From positions 62,001 to 126,000 of the forward strand of contig JACKCC010000016.1 of the NCBI GenBank assembly GCA_020634245.1: a stretch of 64,000 nucleotides of DNA, written 5' to 3'. Below, piece after piece: positions 8,659 to 17,896 of this stretch (its first letter is position 1; each line of letters starts with the position of its first letter). Under the pieces are notes generated by a model. The model saw only the letters and a list, made by a program, of their open reading frames with translations. It was not told the origin of the DNA and ran no database searches. The translations under genes were made by a program, and so were the position numbers. This DNA comes from Ardenticatenaceae bacterium (lineage in GTDB: Bacteria; Chloroflexota; Anaerolineae; Promineifilales; Promineifilaceae).

Positions 8659-8818
8659 CGGTTACGGTTCAGGGAGAAATGGGATCAGACCACCCAGCCA
8701 ATTTTGCAAACGTTAGCCTAACAATTCCACGGAAATTGTTGCAATTGGATAGGTGTCAATCGTCCGGCGTCCGTCTGGACGGGCTGTACCTACTGAATGA
8801 CGTCAAGAGGAGCAAACC

Positions 8819-9145
8819 ATGTTTATTGTTCACGTATTTGTCAAAGTAAAAGCAGATCAGATCGGAGCGTTCAAACAGGCTTCTCTGGAAAATGCCCGGC
8901 ACAGCGTTCAAGAGCCAGGAGTCGTCCGGTTCGATGTCATCCAACAAAAAGATGATGCCTGCCAGTTTGTATTGGTTGAGGTCTATCGCACGCCCGATGA
9001 CCCGGCGAAACATAAGGAAACGGCCCACTATGCCGTCTGGCGTGATGCCGTCGCCGATATGATGGCCGAGCCACGCTACAGCATCAAATATGACAATGTG
9101 TTCCCCGATGAAAATGGATGGGATTCTGCAATAATCGAGAATTAG
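8819..9145 (+). CDS. antibiotic biosynthesis monooxygenase-domain protein, LsrG-like
   Basis: 108 aa, one ABM ferredoxin-like domain covering the whole protein. The pattern SVQEPGVVRFDVIQ (29-42), FVLVEVYR (50-57), and HKETAHYAVWRD (64-75) closely follows LsrG, which isomerises phosphorylated autoinducer-2 breakdown product. No lsr transport or kinase genes are nearby, so a role in AI-2 turnover is not supported by context and a general heme-independent monooxygenase or isomerase role is equally possible. Start ATG is preceded by AAGAGGAG at a good distance. Confidence 0.78.
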   Translation: MFIVHVFVKVKADQIGAFKQASLENARHSVQEPGVVRFDVIQQKDDACQFVLVEVYRTPDDPAKHKETAHYAVWRDAVADMMAEPRYSIKYDNVFPDENGWDSAIIEN

Positions 9146-9148
9146 TTG

Positions 9149-9221
9149 AACCGCAAAGAACGCGAAGAACGCAAAGAATGAAAGGAAAAAAACTTCGCGC
9201 TCTTGGCGTCCTTTGCGGTGA
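9149..9221. repeat. ACCGCAAAG-ACGC hairpin repeat (family B, copy 1)
   Basis: Left half ACCGCAAAGAACGCGAAG, right half GCGTCCTTTGCGGT, forming an imperfect long hairpin in the spacer between the LsrG-like gene and the alcohol dehydrogenase. Closely related copies are at 44368-44439 (spacer) and 15248-15306 (inside a gene). Translation of such repeats gives the familiar spurious FTAKDAKSAK-type peptides. Confidence 0.8.
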
Positions 9222-9273
9222 AATCAAGTTCAAACAACTCGTGACCACACCCAAAAAGGATGGGATTCGCACC

Positions 9274-10428
9274 ATGAAATTTGAATTTGCCACAGCCAAC
9301 CGCATTATTTTTGGGGCGGGAACCAGCCGCCAGATTGCCGAGTATGCTCAGGGGTTTGGTAAACGGCCGTTCCTCATCACAGGCCAAAACAGCAGCCGGG
9401 CCGAATTTGCGGTTCAGGCATTACAAAACAACGGCTTCACCGTCACCCAATTTGCCATTACCGATGAACCGTCCACTCCAATCGTCCTGGAAGGCGTCAC
9501 CCTGGCTCGTGACCGGGCCTGCGATTTTGTCATTGGCATTGGCGGCGGCAGCGTCATCGACGGCGCCAAAGCAATTGCGGCCTTGCTGACCAACGATGGC
9601 CAACCACTGGATTATCTCGAAGTGGTGGGCAAAGGGCAGCCTTTACAAAATGCGCCAGCGCCTGCCATTGCCGTGCCCACAACGGCCGGAACCGGCGCTG
9701 AAGTCACGCGGAATGCCGTCCTTACCGTTCCTGAGCAGCGGGTGAAAGTGAGTTTACGCAGCCCGCTCATGCTGCCCGACGTGGCCATTGTCGATCCTGA
9801 ATTGACCTATTCTATGCCACCAGGGGTAACGGCCGTTACCGGCCTCGACGCCCTCACCCAGCTAATCGAACCATTCGTCAGCCATCTGGCCAACCCCTTA
9901 ACCGATGCCCTGTGCCGGGAAGGGTTCCAACGAGCCGGCCAATCATTACGCCGCGCTTATGAAAACGGCCGTGACACCAATGCCCGCAACGATATGGCCC
10001 TGGCCAGCCTATTGGGCGGATTAGCCCTGGCTAACGCCAAACTGGGGGCGGTTCACGGGTTTGCTGGCCCGATAGGAGGAATGTTCTCAGCGCCGCATGG
10101 GGCCGTTTGTGCCCGGCTGTTGCCTTACACGATAGAAGCCAATGTGCGGGCTTTGCAATCGCGGCAGCCCGAAAACCCGGCGCTGCAACGGTACACCGAA
10201 ATTGCCCGCATTCTGACCGGCGATCCCGCAGCTACAGTTCAGGATGGCGTGCAATGGATCCAATCGTTGTGTGCCGACCTGCAAATCCCGGGATTGGCCA
10301 CCTATGGCCTCACTGCCAACGATTTGCCAACAGTCGTCAACCAATCAAAAAACGCCAGCAGTATGAAAGGGAACCCCATTCAACTGAGTGAAGCGGAACT
10401 TATGCATATTTTGGAGCAGGCGTTATAG
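9274..10428 (+). CDS. iron-containing alcohol dehydrogenase
   Basis: 384 aa, normal for group III Fe-dependent dehydrogenases; oxidises an alcohol or reduces an aldehyde with NAD(P). The N-terminal dinucleotide domain has IGIGGGSVIDGAKA (GGGS motif near residue 89) and PTTAGTGAEVT (134-144). The metal site lies in the helical half: Asp and His around LIEPFVSHLANPLTDAL, HGFAGPIGG and APHGAVCA give the expected Asp-His-His-His set. Start chosen at MKFEFATANRIIFGAG, because the 52 codons upstream are encoded by a hairpin repeat. No partner gene indicates the substrate. Confidence 0.9.
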   Translation: MKFEFATANRIIFGAGTSRQIAEYAQGFGKRPFLITGQNSSRAEFAVQALQNNGFTVTQFAITDEPSTPIVLEGVTLARDRACDFVIGIGGGSVIDGAKAIAALLTNDGQPLDYLEVVGKGQPLQNAPAPAIAVPTTAGTGAEVTRNAVLTVPEQRVKVSLRSPLMLPDVAIVDPELTYSMPPGVTAVTGLDALTQLIEPFVSHLANPLTDALCREGFQRAGQSLRRAYENGRDTNARNDMALASLLGGLALANAKLGAVHGFAGPIGGMFSAPHGAVCARLLPYTIEANVRALQSRQPENPALQRYTEIARILTGDPAATVQDGVQWIQSLCADLQIPGLATYGLTANDLPTVVNQSKNASSMKGNPIQLSEAELMHILEQAL

Positions 10429-10663
10429 GCATTGAGACTAAACTACTTGAGAACCGTCCGTTATTACCTTAAGTGTTTTAGAGAGCTTGTTTCTGAATGT
10501 TTTCTCAGAATCTTGTTGCTGTCACAGGCAAGTGATATAAAGAAATCAAACATTACCGGGGGGCGCGCCAACGTCCTAGTCGCTGAGGTAATGCTATCGT
10601 AGTATAACGATTTGGGGCCGCTTTACCTATCTCCAACCAGGGCATATTTGGCAAGGAGAAAAC

Positions 10664-11356
10664 ATGAAAAAAACGAGACTGCTTTTCATTGGCATGATTG
10701 CCGGGGTGGTTCTGATGTTGATGTTTGTCTTTATGGCCCCAAGTGGGAATTCCCTGGCCTTATTGTCGAATGGCGATCACCTGGCGGCCAGTCCGAACAC
10801 CGCCGGTCTTTTAAGTACCAGCACCCCGACTCCACCCCCTTCATTCAGTGTAGTGAACGATGAGCTGCCCCCCGCCGATCTCGCTGCGGGGATGGGGGCG
10901 GATGCAGTTAACGTGCTGCCTACCCCTGTACCCGGTGAAACCCAGGTGTATTTTGTTCCAACCGATAATGATGCCACGGCAACTGTGTTATTCCTTTACA
11001 ACACCGATACCGTTGCCCACATCGTTGCTTTGCGTGGATTTAGTTACAATGGCGTCCTGGTTTATTCGCTCAATATTAATGTCGGAGCCACCAGTTTTTT
11101 GCGCTTGGCCAGCGATTCCATTGCGTCAGCCCCGCCACCCAGTTGGGCGACGCCGGCACCGATCATCACCAACTTTACTGATTTTACCTATTTTGCCAGT
11201 CTCTCCCTCCCCAAAGGCGTCAAAGTGGAAGGTTATACGCTGTTCAATCCTGGAACAGGCGTAGTGGACCCCCGCCAGGATCAGGGAGCAGAACCCTTAC
11301 GCTTCAGCACTGATCCCGCGACCTTGTTCTTACCGGTTGCGCAGAAAACCCCATGA
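10664..11356 (+). CDS. secreted protein of unknown function with FLP-type C-terminal tail
   Basis: 230 aa. An N-terminal signal peptide (KKTR, then a hydrophobic run to about residue 25) is followed by a Thr/Pro-rich linker (48-58, 88-93) and a beta-rich domain (95-210) of no recognised family. It ends ATLFLPVAQKTP. The FLP tail resembles that of the small secreted protein at 38200-38496 (VFLPFIQR). AAGGAG precedes the ATG by eight bases. Stands alone: 235 bases of non-coding DNA before and 433 after. Confidence 0.7.
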   Translation: MKKTRLLFIGMIAGVVLMLMFVFMAPSGNSLALLSNGDHLAASPNTAGLLSTSTPTPPPSFSVVNDELPPADLAAGMGADAVNVLPTPVPGETQVYFVPTDNDATATVLFLYNTDTVAHIVALRGFSYNGVLVYSLNINVGATSFLRLASDSIASAPPPSWATPAPIITNFTDFTYFASLSLPKGVKVEGYTLFNPGTGVVDPRQDQGAEPLRFSTDPATLFLPVAQKTP

Positions 11357-11789
11357 TATTTTCAAGCGCCTGACATGGCATTGCCCCAAAGATAGGGATT
11401 TCATGCGCCTGACTCCCGATTCTGCCAGAATTAGGCATTATTTTTGACCATCACTGTCAGGCTCTCGTTTCTTGTTTGTGGATGAATAATCTCATACGAG
11501 TCTCAGGCTGCATAGGAAAAAAGTACTACCCTGGAATTTGATCTGCTTGCGCTTCGCCTTCTTCTGTTATACTGAAAGCAATTAGCCCTCGTAGTTCAAC
11601 GCAAGATTTATCGGAACCCTAACGGGAACATGGCTTCTATGTTCCTTTGTTTTATCGGCTAAGCGCAAAGTTGTATTCAAAGCGCAGTCATCGTATCAGT
11701 CATCCCACTGGCTTAATCATCAATTTGCTATATTCCCTGTCCTAACTGCAAGCCAGGCGCACCAATGGAGCGGTAGAGGAGGTTTGCTC
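11357..11789 (+). promoter_or_regulatory. 433-base non-coding leader region of the GT4-GH57 gene
   Basis: No gene seen. Contains TATACT at about 11569 with TGCTTG 18 bases upstream as a possible promoter, a small hairpin (GGAACAT...ATGTTCC near 11624-11645), and AGGAGG immediately before the downstream start codon. The long spacer could hold a leader RNA, but no known riboswitch was recognised. Confidence 0.35.
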
Positions 11790-14468
11790 ATGTTGCTTTC
11801 ACCCAACCTGGCAGTTTTTTGTATTTTGTCATTTGAGGGGCCGGATCGCTATTCGCAAGCCGGGGGATTGGGCGTTCGTGTGACCCATCTGGGGGAGACT
11901 TTAGCTAAACGAGGGTTTGAAACGCATCTGTTATTTGTCGGGGATCCGGCTGCACCGGGGCTGGAAACACGGCTGAACGGCCGTTTCACCTTACATCGTT
12001 GGTGTCAATGGATCAGCGCCCATCACCCGGCTGGTGTTTATGCAGCCGAGGAAGAAAAGCTGTGGGATTTCAACCATTCAGTCCCCCATTTTGTGTTAAA
12101 CGAAATTGTGCGGCCGGCGGTGGAGAACGGCCGTTTACCCATCATCCTGGCTGAAGAATGGCACACCGCCGAAGCCCTCATCCATCTCCACGATCAGCTC
12201 ACAGAAGCCAATCTGCGCCAGCATGCCGTCTTGTTTTGGAACGCCAACAACACCATGTCCTTCCACCGGGTGAACTGGCCGCGCCTGAACCAGGCTGCCC
12301 AACTCACCACCGTCAGCCGCTACATGAAACATCTAATGTGGAACAACGGACTGAATCCGCTGGTCATTCCCAACGGCATCCCGGCCGATTTGCTGGAGCC
12401 GGTAGATGACGAAAAGGTACAGGCCTTGCGCCAAACCCTGGCCCCCGATCCGGCTACGGTGATGCTGTTCAAGGTGGGCCGGTTTGACCTGGCCAAGCGC
12501 TGGTTAATGGCTATCGAAGCGGCGGCGCAGCTCAAGGCGCAGGGTCACAGCGTCGTTTTCCCGCTGCGCGGCGGTGTCGAAGCGCATGGCTGGGAAGCAC
12601 TGGATCGTGCCCGGCAGTTGGGTCTTTCGGTGGTGGATGTACATGCGCCGAACAACGGCAAGGAACAGCCTTTGCAATGGAGTGACTTGTTAGCTGTGTT
12701 AGCCGATGTGCCACTGGCTGATGTTTACAATTTGCGCTTTTTTATGACTCAGGAGTTGTTACGGCCGTTCTATGCTGCCGCCGACGCTGTCCTGGCCAAC
12801 AGTGGGCACGAGCCATTCGGGTTGGTGGGGCTGGAAGCGATGGCCACCAGCGGCCTCGTTTTCACCGGGGCGACCGGCGAGGAATACAGTCTGAACAGCG
12901 AGGCGGCCATGGTCATGGACACCGACTCCCCGGAAGAAATCGTCACCCAGGTGCAGGTACTCAAGACCGATCCCGATCGTGCGGCGGCCATGCGCCAGGC
13001 GGCCCACCGGCAGGCCGCTGCTTTCACCTGGGAGCGTGTCACAGATGTTTTGTTGGATAAGGTGCAATTTGTGGCTCAATCCACCGGGGCGCTGCCGGGC
13101 TTCAATGTTCCCTGCCAGCCGTCTGGCCAGTCAAAAGTGCAGGACGTCGTCATTTACACCGTCGTTCATCAGCCGCGCCGCTTACGGCTGCCAGCCCAAC
13201 CGCTGCCCCCCGGTTCGTCGTCCCAGGCGCTGGCTGACGCTTTGTTTGATGAGCCGCTCAACGAAAAATATTTCCGTAAAGTGGCCGCCGCCTGCTACTA
13301 TCCGGCCACTGAAAGATTTCAACTGTTGGTCGAGCGGGGACTCAAGCTGGCTGTTGGCTTTTCGCTGTCCTTCATCCGGCAGGCTCAACAATGGGATCCG
13401 GAACTGCTGGATCGTTTTCGCCGGTTGGTCAGCCATGAGAACGTGGAATTGGTAGCTGTGGAACCAACGCACAGCTTTTTGCTGCTGTGGGACATTCCCC
13501 ACTTCATGGAGCGGATGCGTTACGCGGCTAATCAATTGGAGCAGATTTTTGGCGTGCGTCCTATGGTGGCCGACACGACTGAATTGATGATGTCGGATAC
13601 GATTTATCACGCCCTGGACATGGCCGGATTTAAGGGTGGTTTTATTGACGGCCGTCCCTGGGTGATGGAATGGCGCGAATCCACGCATCCATATCATCAT
13701 GGCAGCGGTAATCTAAAGCTGCTGCCGCGCCATTACCAGCTCAGTGATGATGTGGGCTACCGCTTTTCCGACCGGAACTGGAAAGGCTGGCCGTTGATGG
13801 CCGATCGCTACGCCCAATGGCTGGCCGAAACGCCGGGCGAAGTGGTCGTGTTGGGTTGGGATTTTGAGACGTTTGGCGAACATCATCATCCCGACAGCGG
13901 CATTTTTGGCTTTTTACAGGCGCTGCCGGGTGAAGTACATTGTGCCGGATTGTCGTTCCTTACGCCCAGTGAAGCGATTGAGCGGTATGGCGGGCACAGT
14001 CATGATTTGCCTTTACCGGCGTTTGCCAGCACCTGGGCCGGCAGCGGCGGCCTGGAATTTTTTCTGGGTAATGAGGCGCAAAAGGCAGTGTACCAGCTCA
14101 TGATTCAGGCTTACAATAAGGCCCGCTTGACTGGTGAACCGGCGTTGATTGACCTGGCTTTGTGGCTGGCGCAGTCGGATAATTTGCACTTGATTCAGTG
14201 GTACGGCCGTTCCGGTTCCGACGCTGAGGTTAGCGCCTACTTTACGCCGCAGGAATGGTGGTCGCTGGGGCCGGATGGCATCATCTGGCAAATTCAGCAG
14301 GTATACAAGAACTTCATCGCCGCCCTGGACCCGCACTTGCTCAATAAATCTGACTTTAACCGGGCCGTATCTTTCAAAAGAAAGCTCAAGAATGGCGTGA
14401 AACCGGCTCAATTACTGACAGAAATCCTGGCCACAGAAAAGGCATCAACAATGCCGGTTTCTGCCTGA
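11790..14468 (+). CDS. fusion of GT4 glycosyltransferase and GH57 domain
   Basis: 892 aa. The N-terminal half (about 1-435) is a GT-B glycosyltransferase of family 4: the YSQAGGLGVRVTHL donor-side loop near 21-34, VGRFDLAKRW near 225, and SGHEPFGLVGLEA near 332 with the family Glu. The C-terminal half (about 455-845) is a GH57-type TIM barrel: VVADTTELMM-like loop near 592, then LGWDFETFGEHHHPDSGIF near 688-706, matching the conserved GH57 Asp motif. The domains suggest combined synthesis and branching or trimming of an alpha-glucan such as glycogen, but this is inferred. ATG 11790 follows AGGAGG by seven bases; the TTG two codons earlier is less likely. Its 3-prime end overlaps the convergent gene by 61 bases. 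Confidence 0.85.
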   Translation: MLLSPNLAVFCILSFEGPDRYSQAGGLGVRVTHLGETLAKRGFETHLLFVGDPAAPGLETRLNGRFTLHRWCQWISAHHPAGVYAAEEEKLWDFNHSVPHFVLNEIVRPAVENGRLPIILAEEWHTAEALIHLHDQLTEANLRQHAVLFWNANNTMSFHRVNWPRLNQAAQLTTVSRYMKHLMWNNGLNPLVIPNGIPADLLEPVDDEKVQALRQTLAPDPATVMLFKVGRFDLAKRWLMAIEAAAQLKAQGHSVVFPLRGGVEAHGWEALDRARQLGLSVVDVHAPNNGKEQPLQWSDLLAVLADVPLADVYNLRFFMTQELLRPFYAAADAVLANSGHEPFGLVGLEAMATSGLVFTGATGEEYSLNSEAAMVMDTDSPEEIVTQVQVLKTDPDRAAAMRQAAHRQAAAFTWERVTDVLLDKVQFVAQSTGALPGFNVPCQPSGQSKVQDVVIYTVVHQPRRLRLPAQPLPPGSSSQALADALFDEPLNEKYFRKVAAACYYPATERFQLLVERGLKLAVGFSLSFIRQAQQWDPELLDRFRRLVSHENVELVAVEPTHSFLLLWDIPHFMERMRYAANQLEQIFGVRPMVADTTELMMSDTIYHALDMAGFKGGFIDGRPWVMEWRESTHPYHHGSGNLKLLPRHYQLSDDVGYRFSDRNWKGWPLMADRYAQWLAETPGEVVVLGWDFETFGEHHHPDSGIFGFLQALPGEVHCAGLSFLTPSEAIERYGGHSHDLPLPAFASTWAGSGGLEFFLGNEAQKAVYQLMIQAYNKARLTGEPALIDLALWLAQSDNLHLIQWYGRSGSDAEVSAYFTPQEWWSLGPDGIIWQIQQVYKNFIAALDPHLLNKSDFNRAVSFKRKLKNGVKPAQLLTEILATEKASTMPVSA

Positions 14469-16375
14469 ATGGGCAGGCGCTGGGCAGGGTCGGTCAGGTC
14501 GTACAGCCCCAACAATAATGAATAGGTTCCTGGCGGCAAATCGGCGGGGATGAGGATGCCGTGATTGTCGATGATGGTTTCGCCAGGCGGCCACCGGGTA
14601 GTCGGGTTGAGACCGCCGCCGGGTTCGCTGTCGCGCTGGGCGACCAATTGGCCGTTGGCGTCTACCAGGTGCAGGAACACTTTGTAGCGCGTGTCCAGGG
14701 GCACGGCCGTTTCCCAAAACAGTGTAATTTGCACAATGTCACCGGGAGCCAGTTGGTCGCTGGCCAGTGTGTAGCCTTTTAGTGTGATGGCGTCACCGAA
14801 GGGCAGGTGTACGGCCGTTGCCATCTCCGCTGCCGGTTCGGATGGCACAGCATAAGTCACAAAACGGACGTCGCCAATCCATTCGTCGGTGGCTTTGAAG
14901 GCGTGTTCATCCAGCCAGCGCTCCACCAGCAGCTCCGGATCGCGCTGCGCTTCCCCCCAAAAGATGACGTACAGCCGGTCGTGCCGGGCGGCGATTTCGG
15001 TCAGTTCGGCGTTGATTTTGTCGGGTAACGGCCGTCCGGTGGGGATGGGATACACGGGCGCACCATCGCGGTGGTAGTAGGTGAACACTTCCCACTGGTT
15101 GGGCGCGTCGAGGATGATCCCGGCGTTGGGATGGTTTTCGGCTTCGATGCGAGCCGCCATTCCTCGGTAATCGGCGCGGGCGTAGCTGGGGTTGAAGTAG
15201 AGGTTTTGCAGGGAACGGCCGTTGCCCACCAAAAGAAGCAGGAAAAAAACCGCAGAGAACGCGGAGAATAAAAATGACCCTCTGCGTTCTCCGCGCCCTC
15301 TGCGATTAAAAGCAGCGGCGATCAACAAACAGAAAAATGGCACGGCCACCGTCATGAATTTGAAATATTGCGGTTGGGTGGCGCCGGCGGTGAACATGAA
15401 GAGGGTGGGGATGAGCAGGCCAAGAACAATTGTCCAATTTCGGCTAATCATCAATCCATAAATCATTAATACTGCTGCGGCGATGAGGGGGAGAACGGCC
15501 GTGCCCGCCTCAATCGTGCTTCCCAATGCCAGCCAGCGCCCCATCTCCAACAGAAATGTCAGCGCCGACTCGCGCATGCCGGGCCGGCCGCCCGTCTGAT
15601 TGAGGAAGATAGGTAGCCATGGCAGATAGGCGAGGGCAGCGGCGAGCATGATAGCAAACCAGTGGAGCAAGGGAGTAGGGGAGCAGGGGAGCAGGGGAGA
15701 TAAGCTTTTCCACACCCCTGTTTCTTTGCGTTTATTGATCAACCAGAGCAATACGAGCAAGTTATGAGTGATGAGGACAGCGGCAAAAAAGTATTGAGTA
15801 TATAGACCGGTTACGGCGCAAAGCCCATAACCAATCAGCCATTTGACGCATGACGTATGACGCATAACACACGACTGCCAGCGTAATAACAACCAGGTAG
15901 CGAGGACGGCTAAAAGCACCAGCAGGCTGTACATGCGGGTTTCTTGGCTGTAGTAGATAAGGGGGGGAGAAACGGCCGTTAACAACCCGGCTAATAATGG
16001 GACGCGGATAAATACGGATGACGCGGATAAGAACAAAAACCTGCGTTTATTCGCGTTCATCCGCGTCCTAAATTCTTTTCCCAGGGCAATCGTAACGGCA
16101 ACAGTTAACACACCAGCGAAAGCAGAAAAGGATCGCAGGCCAAACTCGCTGTCGCCGACCAGTTTGCGCCAACCGTGCAGGATGAGGTAGTAAAGCGGCG
16201 GATGGATGTCGCTGGCCGTGCCTTCGATGATGGCCGGGATGGAGCGCTCGCTCAACCGGGCGCTGTTGCCTTCGTCGTTCCAGAACGATTGGGCCTCCAG
16301 CCGGTAAAAGCGCAATCCAGTGGCCAGCCATAAAATTACCAGCAAAGCCAATCGCTGCCGCCATCCAATCTTCAA
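14408..16375 (-). CDS. GT39-type membrane glycosyltransferase with four in-frame repeat insertions
   Basis: 655 aa. Integral membrane transferase of the ArnT/PMT superfamily, which moves a sugar from a polyprenyl-phosphate donor. The first periplasmic loop has SFWNDEGNSARLSE (30-43; Asp-Glu as in the family) and IHPPLYY (57-63); about nine membrane helices extend to residue 385. Residues 520-650 form a beta-sandwich (FLHLVDANGQLVAQRD...PPGTYSLLLGLYD) common in Chloroflexota homologues. The coding sequence contains four unrelated hairpin-type repeats, listed separately, that lie in loops and keep the frame. Its start is three bases after the stop of the glycosidase gene, so the two are co-transcribed. 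Confidence 0.85.
   Translation of the reverse strand: MKIGWRQRLALLVILWLATGLRFYRLEAQSFWNDEGNSARLSERSIPAIIEGTASDIHPPLYYLILHGWRKLVGDSEFGLRSFSAFAGVLTVAVTIALGKEFRTRMNANKRRFLFLSASSVFIRVPLLAGLLTAVSPPLIYYSQETRMYSLLVLLAVLATWLLLRWQSCVMRHTSCVKWLIGYGLCAVTGLYTQYFFAAVLITHNLLVLLWLINKRKETGVWKSLSPLLPCSPTPLLHWFAIMLAAALAYLPWLPIFLNQTGGRPGMRESALTFLLEMGRWLALGSTIEAGTAVLPLIAAAVLMIYGLMISRNWTIVLGLLIPTLFMFTAGATQPQYFKFMTVAVPFFCLLIAAAFNRRGRGERRGSFLFSAFSAVFFLLLLVGNGRSLQNLYFNPSYARADYRGMAARIEAENHPNAGIILDAPNQWEVFTYYHRDGAPVYPIPTGRPLPDKINAELTEIAARHDRLYVIFWGEAQRDPELLVERWLDEHAFKATDEWIGDVRFVTYAVPSEPAAEMATAVHLPFGDAITLKGYTLASDQLAPGDIVQITLFWETAVPLDTRYKVFLHLVDANGQLVAQRDSEPGGGLNPTTRWPPGETIIDNHGILIPADLPPGTYSLLLGLYDLTDPAQRLPIQAETGIVDAFSVARISVSN
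15248..15306. repeat. family B hairpin repeat inside the GT39-type gene
   Basis: AACCGCAGAGAACGCGGAG on the left and CTCTGCGTTCTCCGCGCCC on the right form the hairpin. On the minus strand it encodes the charged loop NRRGRGERRGSFLFSAFSAV between membrane helices without breaking the frame. Confidence 0.75.
15666..15703. repeat. GGGGAGCAGGGGAGCAGGGGA repeat inside the GT39-type gene
   Basis: Purine-rich run of GGGGAGCA units, coding in frame for SLSPLLPCSPTPLLH on the minus strand. The same unit, reversed, is in the second E2 linker at about 24059-24085. Confidence 0.65.
15844..15873. repeat. TGACGCATGACGTATGACGCAT repeat (family C, copy 1) inside the GT39-type gene
   Basis: Three TGACGYATGA-like units, coding for CVMRHTSCVK in a loop of the membrane protein. 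The same units occur in spacers at 17826-17880 and 56925-56972. Confidence 0.7.
16001..16069. repeat. GACGCGGATAA hairpin repeat (family D) inside the GT39-type gene
   Basis: Left half has GACGCGGATAAATACGGATG and another unit; the right half has GCGTTTATTCGCGTTCATCC. It encodes an in-frame loop (RTRMNANKRRF...SSVFIRV). A decayed relative lies at 20942-21010 and a half element at 54694-54722. Confidence 0.7.
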
Positions 16376-16378
16376 TCT

Positions 16379-17731
16379 TTAATCCTCAATCGTTGACGGA
16401 GCTAAAAACCGCAGGCCGCCAAAAAACAGGATGGCGCTGCTGATGATGAAGAGATACGGCCGTACCCGATTCCACCCAAAAACCCATCCTGGCATCTGTT
16501 CAACGAATTGCTCGCTCGCTGCATAATCCGCCAGCGCCTCAAACGCCGGCAATGGCGTAAAATCAGGCTCCAGCAGCCGGAAATAATACCAGGACTGATC
16601 CTTTTCCCAATCGGCCGGGCGCTTGAAAAACCAGTAATTGACCACCCCAATCCAGGGCCACTCGACCTGCGCCCGTTGGTAGGCTCCCACGCCGTATTTC
16701 GCCTGCTGCGCTTCCGTCACCCGGCCAAAATTGGCCGGAATGTCCTCCGGCGCAGTGTTCCAACCCATTTCGCTGATCCAAATCGGCTTGTCGGCGTCGC
16801 CATTGCGCACCATCACGTCGCGGATGAACAAATGATGCGGATAGTTGATGACCGTTGGCCGCAGCCGCTGATCCGTTGCGCCTGACCACAGGCCATACCC
16901 CTGGGCCGACATCACGTCAAAACAGTCGGCGGCCCCGGCGTTGTACATGCGCTGGAGGAAGATGAGGTCGTTCATGTTACGGCCGTTCATGGCAATCGTC
17001 GGCGTCAGCGCCCCGGCCAGAACCACCGCATCAGGATTCACGGCCTTGATGGCGCGGTAGCCGGTGCAGAGTAGTTCGGTGTACGCTTCCGGGTCTACGT
17101 TTCCCAACCCCCATTCATCATTGCCATTAGGTTCGTTCCAGAGTTGGAAGTAGGTGATACGGCCGTCGTAGCGTGTGGCGACGGCCGTTGCAAAATCAGC
17201 AAAATCAGCAAAATCATCCGGTGGGGCCAGCGTACCCGCTTCCTCATCCGGCAGCGCCCGCGTCCACGAGGGCGGGTTACTCAGCCGGGCAATAATCTCA
17301 ATATCATATTTTTCGGCTAAATCAACGATATTGTCATATTTGGCCCAGGCATCGACGCCAGCGGGATCATTACGCCGGTCCACAAAATCCCCTTTGCCAT
17401 GAATTTCAATGTCTTCCCAGGTGAATTCCTGCCGGATGAAGCGGAATCCGGCCTGACTGATGAGTTGCAGGCTGCGCTCCCGCTTTTCCGGTTCCACTTC
17501 CTGCTGCAAAAAGGTGCTCATGCCAAAGGGGGAAACGCCAGCGTACTCGGTGATGGTGTTGGGAGCAAGATGAGGTTGGGGGCGAACGGCCGTGTTCAAC
17601 CAATGCACCACCCCCGCCAACTGTCCATCCCATTCCTCCTCGCCCGTCAAATCATACAACGACCCGGCATACGGCCACAACGCCGCCAACAAACCAACCA
17701 ACGAACCAACTAACAACAATTTCTTCCACAT
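16379..17731 (-). CDS. membrane-anchored clan GH-A glycoside hydrolase-like protein
   Basis: 450 aa. An N-terminal signal anchor (5-25) and a C-terminal hydrophobic segment (425-443) flank a TIM-barrel domain (60-400). Clan GH-A catalytic residues are visible: acid/base Glu200 in FQLWNEPNG and nucleophile Glu321 in WISEMGWN, with R100-x-E-F-T-W in strand 2. It would cleave a beta-linked glycan at the outer face of the membrane; the substrate is not evident (GH5/GH39-like). A small tandem repeat encodes DFADFADFA at 173-181. A TATAAT (17741-17746, minus strand) sits only nine bases from the ATG, so a nearly leaderless message is possible. Forms an operon with the GT39-type gene. Confidence 0.82.
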   Translation of the reverse strand: MWKKLLLVGSLVGLLAALWPYAGSLYDLTGEEEWDGQLAGVVHWLNTAVRPQPHLAPNTITEYAGVSPFGMSTFLQQEVEPEKRERSLQLISQAGFRFIRQEFTWEDIEIHGKGDFVDRRNDPAGVDAWAKYDNIVDLAEKYDIEIIARLSNPPSWTRALPDEEAGTLAPPDDFADFADFATAVATRYDGRITYFQLWNEPNGNDEWGLGNVDPEAYTELLCTGYRAIKAVNPDAVVLAGALTPTIAMNGRNMNDLIFLQRMYNAGAADCFDVMSAQGYGLWSGATDQRLRPTVINYPHHLFIRDVMVRNGDADKPIWISEMGWNTAPEDIPANFGRVTEAQQAKYGVGAYQRAQVEWPWIGVVNYWFFKRPADWEKDQSWYYFRLLEPDFTPLPAFEALADYAASEQFVEQMPGWVFGWNRVRPYLFIISSAILFFGGLRFLAPSTIED

Positions 17732-17825
17732 AGCTACCTGATTATACCTTTAGGCCAGCCAAGTGGAAAAAGCCAGGCAGATTTTGCGCTTTTGTCCGTT
17801 CCGTTCTATCATTATGATGCGCTGC

Positions 17826-17880
17826 GTCAAGTGACGCATGATGCCTGACGCATGACATATCACGTATCACTTTTCACGTT
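17826..17880. repeat. TGACGCATGA repeat (family C, copy 2)
   Basis: Degenerate units GTGACGCATG, CTGACGCATGACAT and CACGTATCAC fill the spacer directly upstream of the HdrD-like gene. Any promoter for that gene must lie in or before it. Confidence 0.65.
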
Positions 17881-17896
17881 TTAACACGAGGTAGCC

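Noticed and set aside
9118..9273. N-terminal extension of the alcohol dehydrogenase
   Set aside because: The 52 codons are read from a family B hairpin repeat; family members start at MKFEFATANRI.
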